Source: Phaseolus vulgaris (lineage: Eukaryota; Streptophyta; Magnoliopsida; Fabales; Fabaceae). From it: 64,000 bases of DNA. Position numbers and translations under genes: made by a program. A model generated the notes under the pieces. It saw only the letters and a program-made list of their open reading frames with translations, ran no database searches and was not told the DNA's origin. Numbering within the stretch: position 1 is the stretch's first letter; every line of letters starts with the position of its first letter. The stretch spans positions 13,610,427 through 13,674,426 of the forward strand of contig NC_023758.2 of the NCBI RefSeq assembly GCF_000499845.2. Direction: 5' to 3'. Below are positions 9,362-19,745 of this stretch, piece after piece.

Positions 9362-11353
9362 ATGGAGCTTCCACAAATAAACCTAGTTCATAAGCTTCTC
9401 ATAGCATTTGTGTTGTTTTTCCTTGCAAGTTTGGTTCTGTCTGTTCCTCTAGAGCCTCCAGGTAAGTTATATAGTTTCCCTTCACTTTATTCTTGAGCTT
9501 GAAACAATGTTTTGAAGGGTCTCATTCAACTGTCACTTAATTTCCCTTTGTAGGCAATATTAGGCAATGGCACATGACTTCTGATGTTAAGGAAGTAGCA
9601 GGGAAGTCTTATGACTATATTATAGTGGGGGGAGGCACATGTGGTTGTGCACTAGCTGCTACTCTATCAGAGAAATTTTCTGTGCTACTTGTAGAAAGGG
9701 GTGGTTCACCATATGGGAATCCCTTGGTGATAGATAGGAGGTACTATGGCATTCCATTACTTGAAACTGACAAATACATATCAGTGGCACAAAGTTTCAC
9801 TTCACAAGATGGAGTTGACAATGTGAGAGGAAGAGTTCTGGGGGGATCATCAGCTATAAATGGTGGTTTTTACAGTAGAGCAAGTGAAGAATATGTTTGC
9901 AAAGCTGGTTGGGACAAGAAGCTGGTCAAAGAAGCTTATGAATGGGTGGAATCAAAGGTTGTCTTTCCTCCTTTTTATCTCTCCCCATGGCAATCTGTTG
10001 CTGAATTCAGTATACTAGAAGCAGGAGTTTTACCATACAATGGCTTTAGCTTGGAACATATCAAGGGAACCAAGATTTCTGGAAGTGTGTTTGATGAATT
10101 TGGAAAGAGACACACCTCAGCAGACCTTCTGAATGCAGGGAACCCAGAGAACCTCACAGTTCTTATAAATTCCACTGTCAAGAGTATCATCTTTCGTCAC
10201 AATAGTAAGTGAAACAAAAAAAAGTATAATGCTTATCTGTAACTAGCTATAACTGGAGGTTTGAAGTCTAAATTGAATAACTTCTTGTAAATAACTAGGA
10301 AAAGATTATCTCAAATTATAAATAATTAATGACTTTATTTTCTATAAAACTCTCTTAATAAAACTTTTTCTAAAGCATTATAAATGTTTATGAAGAAGTT
10401 TACATAACCAGTCTAATTAGCATTTTTAAGCGACCAATTCAGTATTCAGAATTTTGACCACTCTAACTGCTGTAGGTTACAGGAATGAAACCAGAGCAAA
10501 GGGTATAAGTTTCATGCAGAGCAATGGCACATTAGATGAAACACACGAAGCCTACATAAAAAAAGTCCAGAATTCAAGTTCAAGGGGTGATGTCATATTG
10601 GCAGCAGGTGCATTGGGTAGTCCCCAACTTCTGCTGCTAAGTGGCATAGGGCCAAAAGAACAGCTGAGAAGGTTCAACATAACATTAGTGCGTGACATGC
10701 AAGGGGTTGGGAAAGAAATGCAAGACAACCCTTGCATAGCAGTTTTAGTGGATTCTAAGCCACAGAATAGGCTTCCTGATCCACCCCAAATTGCAGGCAT
10801 AACAGATGATTACAAAATCATAGTTGAAGCATCAATACTTCCTCTAAGTTCCAATTCCTCAAGGGTTAATGTTGCTGCCAAGATAGCTATGCCTACTTCA
10901 AAAGGAGTGCTTCACCTGAACAACACAGACCCCAGGCTAAACCCTTCTGTGAGGTTCAACTATCTAACAAGTGAAAACGACATGCAAGAATGCGTCAAGA
11001 TGACAAAACTGCTTGAAAGAATTGCAAGGTCAAAGTCTATTGCATTTTTTCTGGGTGAGTCACGGCAAGAAAAACTGACATCTGCTGATGTTGATCTAAG
11101 AAACTTCTGCAAGAAAAATGTGAGAACAATCTATCACTATCATGGGGGTTGCACGGTTGGATCAGTGGTTGATGAGCACTACAAGGTTTATGGTATAAAG
11201 GGATTGAGAGTATTGGATGGTTCAACTTTTTCAGATTCACCAGGCACAAACCCAATGGCCACCCTTCTCATGCTAGGAAGGTACCAAGGACTTAGGATGC
11301 TGAGCGAAAGAAATGCAGTTTCTGACTATAACGTCAAAGATAAAACAAAATGA
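9362..11353 (+). CDS. HOTHEAD-like GMC oxidoreductase (FAD-dependent), three exons
   Basis: Exons by GT-AG junctions: 9362-9461, 9554-10204, 10476-11353, giving 542 residues. The start MELPQINLVHKLL opens a hydrophobic signal-like segment (about residues 9-28), suggesting entry into the secretory pathway. Residues 54-64 (DYIIVGGGTCG) form the FAD dinucleotide-binding loop. GRVLGGSSAINGG follows in the GMC N-domain, GALGSPQLLLLSGIG is the second family signature, and the C-terminal domain holds HYHGG (His about 473) and PGTNP (Asn about 509), the catalytic His/Asn pair. Arabidopsis HOTHEAD and relatives are linked to oxidation of long-chain omega-hydroxy fatty acids for cuticle and to organ separation; the substrate here is inferred by family. 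I recall members of about 570-590 residues, so this one is slightly short, but no motif is missing. An AATAAG poly(A)-like signal lies near 11391. The neighbouring RING gene is convergent. Confidence 0.88.
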
Positions 11354-11801
11354 TCTCTAAACTTTCAAACAAAACCAGCTTGTAAAAATGAATAAGACAG
11401 CATTTAGAAGCCTGATAGTGTGTACCATGCAAATCATAATTCTGCTTCTATAATGTAAATTCATTTCATTTCACTTCATTCCCTCTCATCCAATTCATTG
11501 ATTAACTTTGAACCAGAGAACAAGAAAACCTTTATGAATTTTTCTTTTCTTTCTTTCTCGCTAACGAGTTCAACGTTTGAAATAGCTATTCCACGCGATT
11601 ATCAACATCAATGCAACCAAAATTATAACAATCCGAAAGAAAAGAAAGAAAGATATATACGAGTAAAAAATCATCGTTTATTTAATGCAAGAAAATATAA
11701 TATAATAACAATTTCGTGCAATTGTGGCTATATACATATTCTTCAGTATTCTCCCAATTACAAAACCAACAATACTCTACACCCAAAGTCAAAACATTCT
11801 C
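11354..11801. other. Convergent intergenic / 3' UTRs
   Basis: 448 bp between two converging stop codons. A minus-strand AATAAA (plus-strand TTTATT at 11677-11682) is a likely poly(A) signal for the RING gene. Confidence 0.5.
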
Positions 11802-12476
11802 TTAACTCTCTACAGCATCGTCTCCAAGACTTGATGGAGAATCATCATTTGAAGCAGTTTGATCATTATCCTGGCCTCTCCTAATCCTATTGTAAGAAAA
11901 ACTAACCCAAACTTCATCACCACTACCACCACCATCCCTTCTCCTCTCTCCCCCTTCTTCCTCGCTCTTCTTCCCCCAATTCTTCTCCACGGGCATCTCA
12001 TACCTACACACAGGGCAAGACCCATGCATCCCCAACCACTTCTCAATACAATCACCATGAAACTTGTGCTTACATGGCATCTCCTTCGCCACCCCACCAA
12101 CCCCAAACTCCTCCAAACAAACCACACACTCCAAATCCTCACAACCCTCTCTAATCTCCACACTCGGCATGGCCAAAATGGATTCTTTCGAAGCCGGAGG
12201 TCTACCACCTTTTCCGCTCCCGAGTTCGCGAAACAGAGCTTCGAGATGCGAATCGGCGTCGATGACCACCATGCCTTGAGTGAAGGGGTTCACCAAGATG
12301 ATTCTTTGACGCTGGGAGCCTTCAGGGTTGCCGTTTCCGTGACGTAGATCATCGCTATCTCGCCCTGGGGTGGTCTCTGAGAGGCCAAAGAGAAAAGGCA
12401 GAAACAGAGAAATGTCTCTGTTTCGCTCTAACCTCTCGAAAGCAGATGTATCCGGCACCTCAGTCTCTGAAGCCAT
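11802..12476 (-). CDS. RING-H2 E3 ubiquitin ligase (MPSR1/RING1-like)
   Basis: Intronless 224-residue ORF starting MASETEVPDTSAFERLERNR. The RING-H2 finger is complete: C117-x2-C120-x14-C135-x-H137-x2-H140-x2-C143-x10-C154-x2-C157, with Trp (KW) at the position that usually contacts E2. The finger is preceded by a conserved block (RIILVNPFTQGMVVID) and followed by an acidic, Gly/Glu-rich low-complexity tail. No membrane segment is seen, so it is probably a soluble cytosolic E3. The start and the NPFTQGMVVI block resemble the small MPSR1-type E3s, which in Arabidopsis act on misfolded cytosolic proteins; that assignment rests on memory of the family. The promoter holds a heat-shock-element-like array (12641-12665), which would fit such a role. 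Confidence 0.85.
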   Translation of the reverse strand: MASETEVPDTSAFERLERNRDISLFLPFLFGLSETTPGRDSDDLRHGNGNPEGSQRQRIILVNPFTQGMVVIDADSHLEALFRELGSGKGGRPPASKESILAMPSVEIREGCEDLECVVCLEEFGVGGVAKEMPCKHKFHGDCIEKWLGMHGSCPVCRYEMPVEKNWGKKSEEEGGERRRDGGGSGDEVWVSFSYNRIRRGQDNDQTASNDDSPSSLGDDAVES

Positions 12477-12584
12477 GAATTTTGTTCAGAAAACTGGTTT
12501 GTTGGGTGAGAGAGAAAGAGGGTGTGATGAATAATTGAGAATTATGGAAAATTTGGTGAGAATGGAAAAGAAGGAGAAAGGGGA

Positions 12585-12665
12585 GTGAATATAAGGGAAA
12601 ACAGGGGAGGGAGAAGGGTGCACCCACTGATATGACTCACAGAATGTTGTGGAAGGATCTGGAAC
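12585..12665 (-). promoter_or_regulatory. Candidate TATA box and heat-shock element of the RING gene
   Basis: On the minus strand a TATA-like CCTTATATTCA lies at about 12586-12596. About 50 bp further upstream, plus-strand 12641-12665 reads in five-base units as AGAAT-GTTGT-GGAAG-GATCT-GGAAC. Three units match nGAAn exactly, and the two between match nTTCn at two of three core bases, in the alternating orientation of a heat-shock-factor site. The start codon is at 12476. Function is inferred only from the motif. Confidence 0.45.
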
Positions 12666-12666
12666 T

Positions 12667-13371
12667 TGTTTGGGTTGTTGTGCTGTGCTGTATTGTGTGT
12701 GCCAATGAGGTAACAGGCCATGTTTATCTTCAAAATTCAATCACTGTCTCATTCATTAGACAAAAGATATTTAAGGAAGAATTTGGGTAGGCTATGTGCA
12801 CACCTTCCTATTATAAGGTAGAGCTTTTTGGTTTAGACAGATCATGAGGTAACTTCCTTCAATCAAAATTTCTGATATTCTGTCTGTCATCACAATGTTT
12901 GCTAGATTTCTTTTAGTTCATTTAAAGAATTTTTCTTTGAAAATTAGGATTAAAACATATAAATATGATTTATTTTTCTTACTGCAAAAAATATTTATTA
13001 CCTTAAAATTTCTCATATTTTCTCTATTTTTACAGTTATAAATAGATAGTTTAATTATAAAAGTAAAAAATTTGGATTAATATAATTATAATAATTTATT
13101 TTATTTAATTAATATATTTACCTTTTAATATATATTAAATATTTTTATTTAATTATTTAGCTTTTATATTTTAATTTTATTAAAAATAATTATAATTGAA
13201 TTCGATAGTTATGAATTCTTTTTTAGATATTGATTTTAATATTTTAATTTTGAATTAAGGTAAAATTATTTATTTTCTAATATATTATAAATAAAGTGCT
13301 ATCACTAAAGGTAAAAATAATAAATATATTTCATATTTTTTCTAAATTAATTATAATTAATAATAAACACT
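12667..13371. other. AT-rich spacer
   Basis: Beyond the RING promoter the sequence is very AT-rich (especially 12950-13380), with no gene or element I can support. Confidence 0.55.
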
Positions 13372-13381
13372 AAAAATCAAC

Positions 13382-14336
13382 ATCTTCTTTCTTTTATTAA
13401 GAGTGATGGTAGTCCTTTGGTTAAATTGATTAAGCTTGCTGTGACAACCTTTTCTATATGGATGATATGGCGTATGAGAAATTATGCTAGATTTCAGGAT
13501 AAGATTGAGGTTTCTAAGGCTATTTCGGTAATTAAAGATTTAACTTGTCTAGTGGGAAATTCGTCTAAAGTTTCAATGAAGAATGATATGTTGGATTTCA
13601 ACGTGATTAAGTTTTTTGGTATTAAGACTCGTAGGGAAAGTTCTTCGTCCTCTTCCTGTTAGATGGGAATTTTCTTCACCAGGCTGGGTTAAAATTAACA
13701 CTGATGGGGCTACTAGGGGGTATCCTGGACTTGCTACTTGTGGAGGTATTTTTCGTGGGAGTATGGGAGAATTTATTGGTATTTTTTTCAGGGTTTCTTG
13801 AAGTTCAGACTGTTTTGGTTGCTGAGTTTTATGGAGTTATACATGCTATGGAGGAAGCTCAAAAGATGAGACTTACTAATGTTTGGCTTGAATGTGATTC
13901 TGTCTTGGTTTGTGTTGCGTTTACTGTTAGGACTAATGTTCTATGGATGGTTCGTAATCGATGGAATACTTGTCTTAATTTCTATAGGACAATCAGGTTT
14001 AGGGTTATTCATATTTTTCGTGAGGGAAATGCATGTGCTGATAAGTTGGCTAATTTAGGGTTCATTCGTAGAGAATCATTTCATTGGTATAATAGACTTT
14101 CATCTAGTTTGTTCTTATAATTCTTTATGAATAGGTACAGTTTACCTATGTATCGTTTTTGTTAACATGTGGGTTTTGGTCTAGTCCCCCCATATTTTTG
14201 TATTTTCTTTCTTTTTCCTTTTTTTTAATAATACTTTTTTCATGTGATGACAGATGATTGTTGTTACTTGAGGTGTCAGCCTAGCTGAGATGTCAAGTTG
14301 CATAGTGATGCCTAACATGAAAACTTTTATATAAAA
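13382..14336 (+). mobile_element. 5'-truncated LINE (L1-type) with 10-bp target-site duplication
   Basis: The direct repeat AAAAATCAAC occurs at 13372-13381 and again at 14337-14346, directly after an A-run (14332-14340). It encloses 955 bp carrying the end of a non-LTR ORF2. This is the expected product of target-primed reverse transcription with 5' truncation. Confidence 0.75.
13399..14120 (+). pseudogene. LINE ORF2 C-terminus with RNase H-like domain
   Basis: A first frame (13417-13660) holds the region between reverse transcriptase and RNase H (FSIWMIWRMRNYARFQD). RNase H-like sequence starts near 13680: WVKINTDGA, then after a frameshift near 13795 EFYGVIHAMEEA, LECDSVLV and FREGNACADKLAN, ending at the stop near 14118. 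The Asp, Glu, Asp and late Asp of the plant RVT_3-type domain are visible. The reverse transcriptase itself is absent because of the 5' truncation. Confidence 0.75.
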
Positions 14337-14492
14337 AAAAATCAACCCTAAAAATGTAAAAGATTTAAAATAAAATAAAAACTAAATCAAGACATGGCAA
14401 TATTAAGAGAAATTTAAACTAATTATTTATATTATTTTTAAATTATGTAAGGGTTGAAAAATAAAATAAAAAGTAGTGATTTTTTATGTTAC

Positions 14493-15269
14493 TATACTAG
14501 ACAGAGCGCTTAGGGTTCAATGCTGAGTGGTCGGATCTCGGTGCATAGCATAGGCAGGTCAGCTCGGCTGTTGGGCCAGTAAAATGGGTCATGTGTGTCA
14601 GTAAACCTGTCTTGGCATAATTGAAATAACCTTTTATACGTTAATTTAAGTTTACTAGTAAAGGATATTTTTGAATCTAGGGGTACGTTTAGTACATGTG
14701 GTGTCTAGGTCAAGTAAATGTTTAATTTAAACTTAAGTACATGGGTACTAGGTCACAGAATGGTTAAGTTGCATGTATAACAAAAGATAATGTTGCACCA
14801 TGAGTAGGGTGCCCATGTAAGCAAAATAGACCTCAGATGTTGGTACATGAGTTGATGCTCTGGTGGTTATTCTGTTATTATTTATGCACTCCCTCGAAGA
14901 AAGATTACGTTCTTTTGCAGCACCGTGAGAGTGTGCTCCTGAATAGAATATTTTCTCGTTGAGTATGTTTTTAGTTGAGATTAGATTCTCATGATAAAAA
15001 GTTGTTACAAGAGGTAAGCTATAAAAGGGGGCTTGAGACCCCAGGTTAAGGTATATTGTTTCTAAGATTGAAACTTAATACTTCATGATTTTTAGTAAGC
15101 CCTTACTGACTTGATCGTCGGAGTGCAATCAACATTTAGGTAGGGGCTCCTCTGTTTCAACGGAGCTACGTTCCAGAGCATCAAAAGATAGAAAAGATTC
15201 CTGAAGAAACAGGCAGAGCTAGAACTTGTCATTAGAGTCAGTCGGCAAACAGGTCAACCGACAAGAACA
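14493..15269 (+). repeat. Solo LTR 1 (777 bp) of a gypsy family
   Basis: Flanked by GTTAC at 14488-14492 and 15270-15274, an exact 5-bp target-site duplication. It starts TATACTAGACAG (TG decayed to TA) and ends AAGAACA. A TATA box CTATAAAAGG lies near 15020 and a GACTTGATCGTCGGAGTGC R/U5-type motif near 15110. No primer-binding site or coding sequence adjoins it. Confidence 0.8.
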
Positions 15270-15274
15270 GTTAC

Positions 15275-15777
15275 ATATAGCTTTAATATGTTATAATTAT
15301 AAAGTTATAAAATTATATTTTATTATTTTTACTTTTAGTTATAAAATCTTTGTTTATAATATATTAAAAATAATTTCATAAATATTTAATTTAATATCAT
15401 AATATCAAAATAAATATATAGAAAATAAAACATAAGCTCGGGGTAAATTATTAAGAATAGATTATTGAATGATAAATTAAAAATAATATATAACTTATTT
15501 ATTCATATTAAATAATAAACATATTACTTAATTAATTTTTTTTATCTAAAATATTTTTCATTATTTTGATTATATTAATTAATATTTTTATTTTTTGCAT
15601 TAAACTAACCATAATTAATAATAACCTTATAAAAATATTTGAAAATATCATGTATTTAAAATATTACAAAAAGTTAAAACTAACAAGAGTTACATTTAAA
15701 TATACTATATGCAAATTCAAATAATAAAAATTATATAAACTAAGAAGTATAAAAATATATTATTTTTTATTAAATGT
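15275..15777. other. AT-rich spacer between the solo LTRs
   Basis: Very AT-rich; nothing recognisable. Confidence 0.6.
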
Positions 15778-15782
15778 ATTAT

Positions 15783-16559
15783 TCTACTGGCCAGAGCGCT
15801 CAGAGCTCAGTGCTCGCTGGTTGGAGCTCAGCATCTGCCTCAGATAGGTCAGTTCGGCTTCTGAGACAAGTTGATGGACCATGTGGTTGGGCTCAATGTA
15901 TATGTTAATTCTTTTCTGTATACTTAACGTAAACCCCTGTGTGCAAGGCCCAGGCGGTCAACAAGGGGTAGTAATGGACCTTGGGGTGCACTTAGTACAT
16001 ATGAGTCTAGTATGAGCAAAATGTTTCCTCTAAACTTAAGTCCATGTGTGCTAGGGCACAATGAGTAGGTTGCATGTGTGATACGTAGCACATCGTCGAG
16101 CGTGCCTACGTGAAACAGATTGGACCCTTGATACTGGTACATGAGTTGGTACCCTATTGGTTATTCTGTTAAGATTTGATGCACTCCCTTGAGGGAAGGA
16201 TTCTATTCAGCTGCGACACTAAGAAAGTGTGCCCTAAACAGAATATCCTCCTAAACGCATAGGCTTTCAGTTGAGATAAGACTCTCGTGATGGGAAGTTG
16301 TTACAAGAGGTAGGCTATAAAAGAGACTTGAGATACCAGGTAAAGGTATGTTGTTTCTAAGACTGAAACTAGTTACTTCTTGATTCTTATAAACCCTGTA
16401 CTGACTTGATCGTTGGAGTGCAATCAACAGGTAAGACCATTTTTGTCTCAACGCAGTCGCATTCCAACATTCCAAATGAAAGAACAGATTCCACTAGAGA
16501 TAGACGGAGCCAGAGCTTGGAATTTGAGCAACTGGCGACCAGGTCAACCGACAAGAACA
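15783..16559 (+). repeat. Solo LTR 2 (777 bp), same family
   Basis: Same family and orientation as the copy at 14493-15269. It is flanked by ATTAT (15778-15782) and ATTAC (16560-16564), a 4/5 target-site duplication. The shared features include CAGAGCGCT near the start, the TATA box (CTATAAAAGAG near 16315), GACTTGATCGTTGGAGTGC, and the end AGGTCAACCGACAAGAACA. Confidence 0.8.
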
Positions 16560-16564
16560 ATTAC

Positions 16565-17149
16565 ATAAATTGAGAGCGTAAAATTAATTCATTTAAAGAT
16601 AAATTAGGAAGAAAAAATAGTTTGTTAAAAGATGAAAATGTAAATCAATTTTAAAAAAAAAAATTAAATGACTACATTTCAGATCGAAAAATAAGTATTT
16701 CATTATGCTTTATTTTTATTTGGTTGGATGAGGGTAGGAAATAAGAAAAAAAATGAGTAAAAAATAACATTGTTTGGATATAGGAAAAGTAACTGAATTT
16801 AATTGAAAATTGATTAAATGTGTAAATTACTAATATGTCCTTATGTTATTATTTTGTAAATGTGTAAATTATATTTGAATAATTATTAATTAATAAGAAA
16901 TAAAGATATTTTTGTTTTATCATTTATTTATTTTGTTAAATCTGATCCTATTAATAAAAGAATTGAATTTAGTTTGGATGAAAAATAGTCATATTGTAAT
17001 ATTTTTAAAAGTTGGAAACATAATTAAATTTTTATTAATAATACAACTAAATAATTAAATAAACAATGACGTTAAAAAGATAATTATACTTAAAAATTAC
17101 TATAAAAAAAAATGTTTTAACGAAGATTATTTAGGGGAGTTTAATATAA
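16565..17149. other. AT-rich spacer
   Basis: No gene or element recognised. Confidence 0.5.
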
Positions 17150-17545
17150 TTCTAGAAAATGATATAGTTAATTGAAGTTTTTTTAATATTTTTTAAGTCT
17201 CAAAGGTTATTTTAAAATGTCAGCAAATTAATGGAGATTTTCTTAAACTTCATTAAATTTTAAATGTTTATTTTAAAACCTTAGCAAAATAATGGATATT
17301 TTTTAGCCTTTGTTAAATTTCAAAGGTTTATTTTAAAACCTCAGCAAGATAATAAAAGTTTTTTTAACCTTCGTAAAATTTCAAAAGTTTATTTTAAAAC
17401 CCCATAGAAGTTTTTTTAACCTTCGTTAAATTCCAAATGTTTATTCTAAAACCTCAGCAAAACAACAAAGGTTTTTTAAACCTTCGTTAAATTCCAAAGA
17501 TTTATCGTAGAACTTCAATAAAACATTCTAGAATTTTCAAACTTC
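17150..17545. repeat. Tandem repeat, about 60-63 bp unit
   Basis: Five to six diverged copies of a unit with CTTCGTTAAATT(C/T)CAAAGG, TTTATTTTAAAACCTCAGCAAAAT and a TTTTTTTAACC tract. A partial copy recurs at about 17650-17695. No ORF. Confidence 0.65.
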
Positions 17546-18314
17546 AATAAATAAATATAATTAAATTTATTTATAATTAATTAATTAAAAACTACATATA
17601 AATTCTCAAAAATTCTGAAAGTGTAACTTTACATTACAAATAAATATTTTAAGGTTTTAAAAATTTATTTTAAAAACTCAGCAAAATAACATTGGATAAT
17701 AAGTATGTTAACAATTAATCTTGGATAATAAGTATATCAACAATATTTGCATATATTTTTTATGATTGATGGTAGTTGGTTTATATAATTTATAGTTTTT
17801 TTTTGTTGCGAGCTCATACTTCAAAAAATATGACTTATTTTGTTTTATCTTTTGATATACATATATTTTATGTTAAATTTTAGTTTTAGTTATAATTGTT
17901 AATATTTAATTCTCATAATTTTAAAATATTTTAAATTAAATCCTTTATTTTAAAATGTATCTAATAATTAATTCAATGTGAAAGGGAGAAGTAAAAAAGT
18001 TAATTTTTCTTCGCAATATGTTATTGCAATCTTTAGCCAATAACACACATGACTTTGAAGCCCACATCTGATATATAATGCAATTATTTAGGATATATAA
18101 AGCAGTGATAAACACCAATTGTTGTTGAGTTAGGTAAGAGTGACTTGTGACCCAAGTTTGGGTAATACGGTGATGGAAGAAGCAATATTGGAGTAAGAAG
18201 AAGATAATTTCTTATTTAGTGTTTCTTCTCCTTAGATATAATAGACATAAGTGTGGCTGAATTGGAAGAGAGAAATCAATAGGACTGTTAGAGATGGTGT
18301 AAAATGAAGTTGAA

Positions 18315-18440
18315 GGTTATTTCAAACGACAAGTCATTTTAGGAAAATTTTGAAACCCATGGTATTTTATGCAGGTTTTGAAACTCATGGTATTTTACGG
18401 AGGTTATTAAACTCATGATATTTAACAGGGGTTCTGAAAG
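18315..18440. repeat. Short tandem repeat, about 30-35 bp unit
   Basis: The phrase GAAACTCATGGTATTTTA and variants occurs three to four times (about 18350, 18378, 18410), followed by GGTT or GAGGTT. Confidence 0.5.
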
Positions 18441-18831
18441 ACTTTTTCTAAGGTTTAAAAAAATCCCAATAAACACGTTCCCCAAGGATGGTTTGGCAGG
18501 GGAAACTGTAACCCTGCATAAATGACTTAATAAAGGTTATAATCTTGGATAATGTAAAAATAAACCCCGATAAAACTTTTTTTTTCTTCTTGTAAGGACT
18601 ATAGATTCAAATATCAATTTTATCTTATTGCTAATGAATATAAATACTAAAAGCAAATTTGTAAAATTACCAATACCTATATACCTTCCAAAATCATTTA
18701 CAATAGTTACTTAGGTAAACATTTGACTCTTAAGTTAAAGTGTAATTATACTAATAAAATTAAAAATATATTCTTATAATATCAAATAAATACAATTTTT
18801 TAATCACCATATAAATTATTATTATTATTAC

Positions 18832-18865
<34 letters not shown>

Positions 18866-19606
18866 CCATCTAAATTTAAAAATAAAATAATTAATAAATT
18901 ATACTTTTAAAAAATTTCTTAACTTTATTATTTTTAATAATTAATATCACAAATAACAAAGTAGATGTAATTTTCTTTCTATAAAAAAAAATTAAAAAAG
19001 TGAAATGAAAATCATATTTCTTAAAAAAAATTTAAAGAAAGAATATTATGCCCTTAACCATAATACAATACAATTGAATCACACATAAATACAAATACGT
19101 TGTAAATTGCGTCTCTTCACATATATTAAGGGCTAATTGCCCAACACACCGTAAGTTGCCTCTCTTAGGGGCACCTCCCTCCTTTTTCTACTCAAATCAG
19201 TAACGTCAACATTACTTTAGCTTTCTCTCCTCACACCAAATCATGTCATCCAAACACACTCTTATGGAGTTTTCTAAATCATGTCATCCAAGTTGTTATA
19301 TTTAAAAGACACCAAAATCTATATTTTTTAATTAAAAAAGGGAATGTTTCATGAGTATTCATACTTTTTTTTCCTACCAGGTTTCACTTATAATATATTA
19401 TTATTTTAACCTCTTTTGACATTGTTATTGTTATTATTTATAAGGATTAACTTTTTAGACTAATTGTTTATTTTTGTAACATAGGAATTGAATAAATTTT
19501 TTCTTGTTGTATTAAGGTAGTGACTTTTCGTAACATAAGAATTAAATTTTTTAATTAGGTAGTGAAATTAGTTTGGTCAAATTTGCACTATTTTATATAT
19601 TATAAT
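18441..19606. other. AT-rich spacer with (TAA)n microsatellite
   Basis: A TAA run occupies about 18836-18864. No gene seen. Confidence 0.6.
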
Positions 19607-19739
19607 TGTGTATTAGAGAGTAAAATACATGGTGTATATATAAGAAAAAAGACTAAGACCTAGCTGAAACAGAAAAGGAAAGCTGGGTCAAACAAACAAA
19701 GCCCAATAACTTAAAACAAAAAAACTAAATATGTTAACA
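19607..19739 (-). repeat. 3' LTR of element E, U3 part only
   Basis: Matches 23806-23935 at high identity, including AGTAAAATACATGGT and GACTAAGACCT. The remaining 190 bp of the 5' LTR have no counterpart here. Confidence 0.7.
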
Positions 19740-19745
19740 CCCCCC

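Noticed and set aside
11859..12347. Plus-strand 162-residue ORF
   Set aside because: It is the antisense of the RING-H2 gene, whose complete zinc motif and conserved start are on the minus strand.
14493..16559. One LTR element with a nearly complete internal deletion
   Set aside because: Each 777-bp unit has its own target duplication and no primer site or purine tract lies between them.
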